Source: a virus. From it: a DNA stretch of 25,104 nt. The position numbers and the translations under genes are program-made. The notes under the pieces are model-generated. The model did not search any database. It saw nothing but the letters and a program-made list of their open reading frames with translations, and was not told the DNA's origin. Location: positions 1 through 25,104 of the IMG/VR virus record IMGVR_UViG_3300017749_000123; one strand, written 5' to 3'. How positions within the stretch are numbered: the stretch's first letter is position 1; the number at the start of each line of letters is the position of its first letter. Shown one piece after another: positions 20,397 to 25,104 of the stretch.

Positions 20397-21326
20397 TTAG
20401 AAACTAAATTTGAATCCAACAGACATACCGGAGGTATCTGTTGCGTTTGAATTGTCGGCCATTTCATATGCGCCGTACATTTCAAGTTTTTCTGTGATTG
20501 ATCTTTTTACACCCACTGTCGTATAGCCGTTGCCATCTTCCACTTTTGCATAACCCAACTGAACTGTTGTGTCATCCATAGTGTGTTGTGCAACGATTTC
20601 GTTTGCGTTCACGTCTGTGGTTGTGTCTTTGGTTGTGTAGTTGTACCCAACCGAAGTGTCATCACTCAATGCAACTGTTACGCCTGCACCCATGTAAGTG
20701 ATGTCGTTGACTTTATCATCAGAATATGCCACACCAACATCTATGCTTTCGCTGATAGATACTGTTGCCGCTGATTCATATACGTCAACACCCGACTTAC
20801 CGGTCGAACCGTCAACTTTGATTTGATTATCAAGTGTCAGTGCGCCAATTGAGTTCGAGTATGTTACTGTGTGTGAATCTCTGCTAAAAAGTTTTTGAGC
20901 CGCTTTTCCACCATACTCAGGAAAAATGTCTGTCTTAGATGTTACAGCATTTTTGAATACAGAGTTTTGTCTACCCGCTGATAGAGTTCCTGCGTCTCCC
21001 ATGTCTACACCTGCGTATGCAAGTTTAGAATCAAAAGGGTTAGAGCCTGTGTCGTCGGTGTCTACATCAACTTCTATTGTTGCAAATCCTGTTACGCCTT
21101 CTGCCAACTCTTCTGAGAAGTTAACACCAATGGAAGAACCGTTGTTCTCTGCCTTTGATGTTGCGTTGCCGTTGCTGTCTTCGTTGTTAGATATCATGTA
21201 GTTCAATGAACCGTAGACATCCATCTCCGCCGCTTCGGCAGGAGCAGGTTTAAACACCCACCCTAGTATTCCCAATGCGACGATAATCGCCACACCCAGG
21301 CTTACTTTTTTCTTGGTTATTTTCAT
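20397..21326 (-). CDS. Outer-membrane porin-like protein
   Basis: The protein has 309 residues. A basic start and hydrophobic stretch (KKKVSLGVAIIVALGILGWVF) lead to an AEA-type cleavage site near residue 33. The mature protein begins MDVYGSLNYMI, like Gram-negative general porins. Alternating strands with aromatic girdles follow, a GDAGTLSAGRQNSVFKNAV segment typical of porin loop/strand 3, and the last residue is phenylalanine (GFKFSF), the sorting signal for outer-membrane assembly. It is made with a leader carrying a large hairpin and an AAGGAG site. A phage porin could change permeability or block other phages. That role is inferred. Confidence 0.8.
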   Translation of the reverse strand: MKITKKKVSLGVAIIVALGILGWVFKPAPAEAAEMDVYGSLNYMISNNEDSNGNATSKAENNGSSIGVNFSEELAEGVTGFATIEVDVDTDDTGSNPFDSKLAYAGVDMGDAGTLSAGRQNSVFKNAVTSKTDIFPEYGGKAAQKLFSRDSHTVTYSNSIGALTLDNQIKVDGSTGKSGVDVYESAATVSISESIDVGVAYSDDKVNDITYMGAGVTVALSDDTSVGYNYTTKDTTTDVNANEIVAQHTMDDTTVQLGYAKVEDGNGYTTVGVKRSITEKLEMYGAYEMADNSNATDTSGMSVGFKFSF

Positions 21327-21361
21327 TCGTTGTATCTCCTTGTCGATATATTAATGAATAT

Positions 21362-21383
21362 GTGATCACCGGCCGATGATCAC
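21362..21383 (-). promoter_or_regulatory. 22-base hairpin in the porin leader
   Basis: GTGATCAC-CGGCCG-ATGATCAC is a palindrome with one C/A exception that becomes a G-U pair in the minus-strand RNA. It lies about 35 bases before the porin start, between the TAAATA motif and the ribosome-binding site. It may protect the mRNA 5' region or bind a regulator. Confidence 0.5.
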
Positions 21384-21399
21384 TCTGGATTGTACGACA

Positions 21400-21407
21400 T
21401 ATTTATC
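21400..21407 (-). promoter_or_regulatory. T4-late-like GATAAATA promoter motif of the porin
   Basis: On the minus strand GATAAATA (21407-21400) predicts a transcript start near 21394, giving a leader of about 68 bases. This is unlike the leaderless units elsewhere in the window. Confidence 0.4.
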
Positions 21408-21467
21408 GTAAAATGCAACCTAAAAATGTATGTTCTGGTAATCTAAATTTGCTGTTGCTGGTTTGTA

Positions 21468-21575
21468 CTACTTCTTGTTCAACCAATCAGAGAACTGCTG
21501 TCCAATGGCCCACAGCATGACACCGTTGAATATGACTGCCAACAGGATCAATGTCAGGAGTATGTGATCGATCAT
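21468..21575 (-). CDS. 35-residue single-span membrane protein
   Basis: The frame starts at ATG 21575 in an ATGA overlap with the stop of the upstream membrane protein and ends with TAG at 21468-21470. The sequence is MIDHILLTLILLAVIFNGV followed by MLWAIGQQFSDWLNKK: one transmembrane helix and a basic amphipathic tail. The coupling implies joint function with the upstream protein. Size and form fit holin accessory or small regulatory membrane proteins, but nothing proves it. Confidence 0.65.
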   Translation of the reverse strand: MIDHILLTLILLAVIFNGVMLWAIGQQFSDWLNKK

Positions 21576-21814
21576 TTCTTGCTGGATCTGGATGCCCACC
21601 ATTTGTCCAGTACGAAATACCATACACTGTTTGCCAGTGGTTCAACAATGGCATCTGTCATTGCGATACCAAACGAGACATCTGCTATCAGCATCAGACA
21701 GGTGATCGCGATCACAAAGTGACCGATGGTGTAGATGATGGTTCTGAGTATTGAACCCTTGCTTGCCTTGATGACTCCTATGAATGAGTCTGTGAATTCA
21801 CTTATTATTGCCAT
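21572..21814 (-). CDS. Small membrane protein, DUF2061-like
   Basis: The protein has 80 residues. KASKGSILRTIIYTIGHFVIAITCLMLIADVSFGIAM followed by an acidic residue (DAIVEPLANSVWYFVLDKWWAS) resembles the DUF2061 pattern of two helices with a conserved second half ending in an aromatic/basic tail. It is predicted to be a two-span inner-membrane protein. An AAGGAAAAG ribosome-binding site precedes the ATG, and a sigma70-type promoter lies further up. It is coupled to a 35-residue membrane protein by ATGA. The biochemical role of the family is not known to me. Confidence 0.65.
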   Translation of the reverse strand: MAIISEFTDSFIGVIKASKGSILRTIIYTIGHFVIAITCLMLIADVSFGIAMTDAIVEPLANSVWYFVLDKWWASRSSKK

Positions 21815-21832
21815 GACTTATCTTTTCCTTTT

Positions 21833-21861
21833 ACTTTAGCACGAGTGTTTGACTATGTCAA
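21833..21861 (-). promoter_or_regulatory. Sigma70-type promoter of the membrane-protein pair
   Basis: On the minus strand TTGACA (21861-21856) and TAAAGT (21838-21833) are 17 bases apart. The -10 box is weak (4 of 6). The predicted transcript has a short leader with a ribosome-binding site. Confidence 0.45.
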
Positions 21862-21865
21862 CAGT

Positions 21866-22015
21866 TTAATCGTAACAGTTGTATCTGCGTACCAGTATCC
21901 TGCCCACTCGTTCCCACATTAGTCGCACCCGGACCTGTTCCGCAGTGCGTGGCTCCCTCAATGCTCTTTTGTTGAGAGAATGCTTCAGTATCCTTAACTG
22001 ATGTAATTTAATCAT
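21866..22015 (-). CDS. Small basic protein
   Basis: A 49-residue frame on the minus strand begins MIKLHQLRILKHSLNKR and continues with REPRTAEQVRVRLMWERVG before RILVRRYNCYD. It is arginine-rich and helical, with no membrane segment, and would fit a nucleic-acid-binding peptide. It fills the gap between the radical SAM gene and the membrane-protein pair on the same strand. No clear ribosome-binding site is seen. Moderate confidence because of size. Confidence 0.5.
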   Translation of the reverse strand: MIKLHQLRILKHSLNKRALREPRTAEQVRVRLMWERVGRILVRRYNCYD

Positions 22016-22040
22016 AAAAGAACACACAAATATATATTTG

Positions 22041-23330
22041 TTAAAACAAAAAAGAAAACATTTCTGGATTTACTGTTTTGAGTGTGTTGCCGCGAATTTT
22101 TTCAACTGCTGTTGTGAGTTTTTGGAAATGCTTACGATATTTGGGGTCTTGTGTTTCTGGGAACAGTGCTGGATTCAATTGTTTGCTATAAAAGTCACTC
22201 CATTGTGCGTGAGGCACTTGAGCAAATCTATTATATATTGTTTCTGCTTGTCTTTTATTAAGCAAGTTACTAAATGCTTGATCGCCTGTCACTTGATCCG
22301 GCCAGTTGGTCGCTGGATCTAATCCTACGTCTTGCATCCACTCATACCATTCATGCCATTTGTTTACTGTGAACACACTGACAGCAGACTGAACTTCTAA
22401 TTGTATTCCGTTGTCTTCTTTGGCCAACTGTACCCATTTCTTAGCATTGTTGGTATATTCATTCCATTTGGTTCCATATCGTACGTATTCTGCTAATGCT
22501 CCTGTGCTCTCACCAGATATACGCAAGTACACGTTCTTCATACGAGTAAACGATTGTATAATACTGTCTTTTGGAAACAATGAGTTGTTGGTGTTGATAT
22601 ACAATGATACTTTGGATAGATCACAACGATCTGCCAGTCTTGTAAGGAACTCATCAAATATACGAATCATGAACGGCTCACCACCTTTTATATAAAGCAT
22701 ACGCAGTTCTGATAGATCGGACAATAGTATTTGCTCCATTATATGATACTCGTTGTCGTGTGTATGATATTCTGAGACTTTGTTCTGTGCAAAGTATTCT
22801 GGCTGATCAGGAAACTCTATGTTCTGTAACTGTTTAGAAGTCTTATTCCATTCTGATGATGAATAAGCATTACAGTACACACATTGGAAATTGCAAAAGT
22901 TAGAGAACATCACATCGAGATGTACTATCTTACCCGGTGCATGACGTTCTGGTACTCGTTGATGTGCTCTGCCACGCAACGATGAGAATACTGTTTCACC
23001 TACTTTGGATGCATCTATATTAACATAGCCATATGTTTTTTCACGAACACGACATTTAGTACATGGGCCTTTAGCAAGTTTAGGATATGTAAAAGTTGAA
23101 TCTGTATTAACGTCTTCGAGGTAACTGTTTAGTGCATAGTTGTTGTGTCGTTCACGTGATCCATTCTTAAGTTTAGTAACATCAAAGTAACAACATGGTG
23201 TAACTGCAAATGTATCTTTATCAATTGCCGATGATATACATACGCCATTGGTTATGAACGCACATTCTTTATTGTTTAATAAGTGCTTATGTGGATTCTG
23301 GTCTCTGAACTTCTTGCTTATTGTTGGCAT
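22041..23330 (-). CDS. Twitch-domain radical SAM enzyme
   Basis: The protein has 429 residues. The N-terminal region holds C23, C31, C46-C47, C90 and C93, which resembles the twitch-type auxiliary cluster site placed before the catalytic domain. The radical SAM motif is C146-x3-C150-x2-C153 (CNFQCVYC). The SAM-binding GGEP lies in MLYIKGGEPFMIRIF. The barrel continues with LYINTNNSLFPK and LRISGESTG. The C-terminal 100 residues are helical with tryptophans. Such proteins are recurrent in marine phages, and their substrate is unknown. The gene at 8609-9565 is a relative lacking the catalytic cysteines. A TAAATA motif lies 6 bases upstream. Confidence 0.88.
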   Translation of the reverse strand: MPTISKKFRDQNPHKHLLNNKECAFITNGVCISSAIDKDTFAVTPCCYFDVTKLKNGSRERHNNYALNSYLEDVNTDSTFTYPKLAKGPCTKCRVREKTYGYVNIDASKVGETVFSSLRGRAHQRVPERHAPGKIVHLDVMFSNFCNFQCVYCNAYSSSEWNKTSKQLQNIEFPDQPEYFAQNKVSEYHTHDNEYHIMEQILLSDLSELRMLYIKGGEPFMIRIFDEFLTRLADRCDLSKVSLYINTNNSLFPKDSIIQSFTRMKNVYLRISGESTGALAEYVRYGTKWNEYTNNAKKWVQLAKEDNGIQLEVQSAVSVFTVNKWHEWYEWMQDVGLDPATNWPDQVTGDQAFSNLLNKRQAETIYNRFAQVPHAQWSDFYSKQLNPALFPETQDPKYRKHFQKLTTAVEKIRGNTLKTVNPEMFSFLF

Positions 23331-23484
23331 TTTGTTTATTTACTGTGAATCCTGCTCCCATTACATCTCTTAGGTTATTACGAAAGCCACGACCGTTGTT
23401 ATGATCCATTAATGCTATAATGCAACATATAGGAAATGCAGTTATATAAAAGATGGGTATAATGGTCCAATGAATGATCTTCAC
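23287..23484 (-). CDS. Small membrane protein, GTG start
   Basis: The protein has 65 residues. MKIIHWTIIPIFYITAFPICCIIALMD contains one hydrophobic span with two adjacent cysteines, followed by a polar glycine/asparagine-rich tail. It starts at GTG 23484 in a GTGA overlap with the upstream small ORF and ends 44 bases inside the radical SAM gene. The overlaps support a coupled pair of small membrane proteins. No function can be assigned. Confidence 0.5.
   Translation of the reverse strand: MKIIHWTIIPIFYITAFPICCIIALMDHNNGRGFRNNLRDVMGAGFTVNKQNANNKQEVQRPEST
23337..23342 (-). promoter_or_regulatory. T4-late-like TAAATA promoter motif
   Basis: On the minus strand TAAATA ends 6 bases before the radical SAM ATG at 23330, inside the end of the upstream small ORF. 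Confidence 0.4.
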
Positions 23485-23564
23485 GCAAATGTACCGTGTA
23501 TATGCCCTAGCATCAGTGCAATTAGAACGGCAACAACATACAGTCCTATGAGTATCTTCACCAT
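23481..23564 (-). CDS. 27-residue single-span membrane peptide
   Basis: The peptide starts MVKILIGLYVVAVLIALML and ends GHIHGTFA. It is almost entirely one transmembrane helix with a histidine-containing tail. Its TGA overlaps the GTG of the next small membrane protein (GTGA). TATACAT directly before the ATG may be a -10 box. A longer frame upstream to 23672 has no support. Confidence 0.45.
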   Translation of the reverse strand: MVKILIGLYVVAVLIALMLGHIHGTFA

Positions 23565-23693
23565 ATGTATATGCCGGTGTACACTGCTGTTATCACGACG
23601 ATCAACCAAAATACTAGAGTCTGATAGTGCATACAAGTACTTATGGGGTATCGAAGGTGTATACAGCACCATTTTTTCTGCTGTGCAAATTTT

Positions 23694-23846
23694 TTAGATC
23701 TGAGAAACACCCACCCGGTACTGCTTTTGAGTTATGGGCAGAACACCCACCACAGGATAGCGTTGTTCCAGTGCATCACGCAGTATATCTGCTGACTGTG
23801 AGTCTAACTCCACATAGTGTTCCACGTCTAGATCCCGATGATCCAT
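23694..23846 (-). CDS. Small acidic protein of unknown function
   Basis: A 50-codon frame follows the lipoprotein gene with 20 bases between. It begins MDHRDLDVEHYVELDSQSAD and continues with ILRDALEQRYPVVGVLP before ITQKQYRVGVSQI. The amphipathic helix and short strands look like a folded small domain. It is probably in the same transcript as the lipoprotein. No family recognised. Confidence 0.5.
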   Translation of the reverse strand: MDHRDLDVEHYVELDSQSADILRDALEQRYPVVGVLPITQKQYRVGVSQI

Positions 23847-23866
23847 TACGACTACTCTGTAGTACA

Positions 23867-24151
23867 CTACTCAGATGGATATGGCTTACGTATCATTCTC
23901 AGTGCTTCTTCCATTAATTCTTCGCATTTCTCCCAGTTGCCTTGTACTTTCTGCTCTATGGCAAGATCACGTGTTTCTTTTGACTTGTTGTACAGTGGTG
24001 CATCCGAACGTTTACCATTAACGATCATGTTCTGATAGTGTACTGCATCGTCATTACAAGTGCCGTTGTCCTTGGAGTGTCCTGCTTCTGCTGTAGAAGA
24101 ACAAGCCACTGTGAGTGCTAATAATGATACTAATAGTGCTATTGTTTTCAT
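23867..24151 (-). CDS. Lipoprotein
   Basis: The protein has 94 residues. MKTIALLVSLLALTVAC is a lipoprotein signal with the lipid cysteine at 17. The mature part is polar, with two further cysteines (NGTCNDD, WEKCEEL) and a helical C-terminal half (RDLAIEQKVQGNWEKCEELMEE) that resembles a single TPR-like helical hairpin. It has the only exact TATAAATA late promoter match of the window, 8 bases before the start. It is probably anchored in the envelope late in infection. Confidence 0.75.
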   Translation of the reverse strand: MKTIALLVSLLALTVACSSTAEAGHSKDNGTCNDDAVHYQNMIVNGKRSDAPLYNKSKETRDLAIEQKVQGNWEKCEELMEEALRMIRKPYPSE

Positions 24152-24159
24152 AATGTGTG

Positions 24160-24167
24160 TATTTATA
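24160..24167 (-). promoter_or_regulatory. Exact T4-type late promoter TATAAATA
   Basis: On the minus strand TATAAATA (24167-24160) is the complete T4 late consensus, 8 bases before the lipoprotein ATG at 24151. It supports reading the shorter TAAATA motifs elsewhere as late promoters. Confidence 0.6.
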
Positions 24168-24470
24168 GAATCTGGTATAGCAGGGTATTTGAGTGCTGTG
24201 CATTTTTTTTATATAGGGGGTATTTTATCATCCACCAGGTCCTTTTGCAACCATGGGGTTGCCAAATCCAAAAAAACATTTTGCCAAAAAAACACTATGC
24301 GACCGGGGTTGGAAATTTTCTTTTTGATATCACCATGCGACCACCTTTGAAACCATTACCAAAAGGTTCTCTAGGTGTGCCACTCAGAAAGACAGGCCAC
24401 TGTGCTGTTATACATAGTGACCTGTTCTCTTTCCGGCAAGGGAGGTCGCCGAAACTCTTAATGCTGTTGA
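24168..24470. other. Non-coding stretch between AAA+ gene and lipoprotein
   Basis: About 300 bases without a credible gene on either strand. A plus-strand frame runs through it but continues as antisense of the ATPase gene. It has several A- and T-runs, a repeated TTTTTTTGG (minus strand) near 24265-24295, a repeated GTCGCAT element (minus strand, near 24300 and 24335), and a small hairpin at 24247-24262 (GCAACC-ATGG-GGTTGC). Confidence 0.5.
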
Positions 24471-25103
24471 CTACGTGGCCTTCGCCTGTGCTGTTACTAG
24501 TACCACGTTGCCGTTCTTCATGCAGGTCTGTCCTGCCAACTCCTTGTACCTATCGGGTGCCATCTTCCATAAGTCTGCTATCTTCAATACCATCCTCAAT
24601 GATATCTCTCTGAGATTGGCCTTGTTGTCGAATATGAACTGCACCAGATCGTCCTGTATCTCCTGTGCCATGTTGTACTTGTCCAGCATACCCGCACCAC
24701 ATATCTGCTTGATCCTCAGCATACGATCTCGCATACTGTCAATGGTTAGATCCAGGTAATGACATCTGGATTGTAATGCCTCGAGGTGATCTCGTAGTTT
24801 CTTAGACTTGACATTGTCGAACTTCACATTGGTAATGAACACAACTCCGCCATTGAACTCAAAACTGTTGGGCACACCTTCGTTCCGTAGTGCGGAAGAC
24901 TCTGTGTTCCAGTGTAGGGTTCTCTTACGACCTGTGTCCAGTGCGGCCTTCAATAGGTTCAGTGCAAGGTCATCGTACAGTATGGCATCACAGTCATCAA
25001 AGCATATGACATGGCCTGCATCCGCGTGTTCGTACAACTTCTTATAGAGTCCAACGGGCGACATGGCACCCTTGACAACCTCGAACTTGCGTCTGGATCC
25101 AGC
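24471..25103 (-). CDS. AAA+ ATPase, C-terminal part (partial)
   Basis: An open frame of 210 residues enters from the right edge (AGSRRKFEVVKGAMSPVGLY). The Walker B motif is GHVICFDDCDAIL, followed by sensor-1-like GGVVFITN and a sensor-2 region in the helical lid (DSMRDRMLRIKQICG). KAALDTGRKRTLHWNTES between Walker B and sensor 1 probably packs against the next subunit. The Walker A motif lies outside the window. Similar AAA+ proteins occur in large marine phages without a known role. The base composition is clearly richer in G and C than that of the left half of the window. Confidence 0.8.
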   Translation of the reverse strand, partial: AGSRRKFEVVKGAMSPVGLYKKLYEHADAGHVICFDDCDAILYDDLALNLLKAALDTGRKRTLHWNTESSALRNEGVPNSFEFNGGVVFITNVKFDNVKSKKLRDHLEALQSRCHYLDLTIDSMRDRMLRIKQICGAGMLDKYNMAQEIQDDLVQFIFDNKANLREISLRMVLKIADLWKMAPDRYKELAGQTCMKNGNVVLVTAQAKAT

Positions 25104-25104
25104 A

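Noticed and set aside
23565-23672. N-terminal extension of the 27-residue membrane peptide to 23672
   Set aside because: The extra residues are polar and irregular with no start signal. The membrane helix with ATG at 23564 explains the coding potential.
24247-24262. GCAACC-ATGG-GGTTGC hairpin as a transcription terminator
   Set aside because: Neither strand has a T-run directly after the stem, so it is kept only as an unexplained hairpin.
24155-24613. Plus-strand frame of 152 codons
   Set aside because: It runs through the non-coding gap and then antisense to the AAA+ ATPase. The composition is not protein-like and no start signal is present.
1-25104. Bacterial chromosome segment or integrated prophage
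   Set aside because: T4-type replication genes, tRNAs with encoded CCA and late promoter motifs fit a lytic phage, and no integrase, att-like repeat or host housekeeping operon is seen.
1-25104. CRISPR array or insertion sequence
   Set aside because: No regularly spaced repeats of 23-40 bases, no transposase and no terminal inverted repeats were found.

Overview
The window is a piece of a T4-like (myovirus-type) phage genome, most likely a marine phage of an AT-rich alphaproteobacterium such as SAR11. This host guess is an inference. The phage call rests on a T4-type replication block (end of a UvsW-like helicase, clamp-loader gp62, gp61 primase, gp41 helicase), dense mostly overlapping genes, a tRNA cluster with encoded CCA ends, repeated TAAATA motifs resembling the T4 late promoter core, and phage-type accessory genes (ClpP, 2OG oxygenase, twitch radical SAM, SGNH protein). 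No integrase, capsid, terminase or rRNA gene is present.

Layout. 1-2982 (+): end of uvsW, two unknown genes, gp62, a zinc-finger protein, a small unknown protein, a miniature DnaE-like polymerase palm protein and a 52-aa ORF. 2975-3349 (-): one unknown gene. 3383-6645 (+): a probable virion protein, then primase and helicase in overlap. 6853-9565 (+): a redox cassette made of a radical SAM enzyme, a ferredoxin-NADP reductase and a twitch-type radical SAM relative without the cluster-binding cysteines. 9610-10394 (+): unknown small proteins and a 26-aa peptide with nine cysteines. 10391-11101 (-): one unknown gene and tRNAs for Ala, Glu, Ser and Thr. 11292-14305: small lipoproteins, secreted and membrane proteins on both strands around a 2OG-Fe(II) oxygenase-like gene. 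14336-17880 (-): ClpP, an odd tRNA-like gene, a membrane protein coupled to a secreted HtrA-type protease, an SGNH-like hydrolase and two small exported proteins, followed by tRNA-Arg. 18110-20381 (+): a cupin and two tandem QueC-like PP-loop ATPases. 20397-25103 (-): an outer-membrane porin, two coupled small membrane proteins, small basic and membrane ORFs, a complete twitch radical SAM enzyme, a lipoprotein and the end of an AAA+ ATPase.

How it fits together. The left part is DNA replication machinery. The rest looks like accessory and host-takeover functions: envelope proteins (porin, lipoproteins, HtrA), proteolysis (ClpP, HtrA), translation support (tRNAs reading A/U-ending codons) and small-molecule or RNA/protein modification (radical SAM, FNR, PP-loop, cupin, 2OG oxygenase). 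The most striking regulatory pattern is that first genes of transcription units carry either a sigma70-like promoter or a TAAATA motif placed so that the predicted +1 falls on or within a few bases of the start codon. Several genes inside operons instead carry Shine-Dalgarno sequences. This suggests widespread leaderless or near-leaderless mRNAs. Base composition rises from strongly AT-rich on the left to roughly balanced at the right edge.
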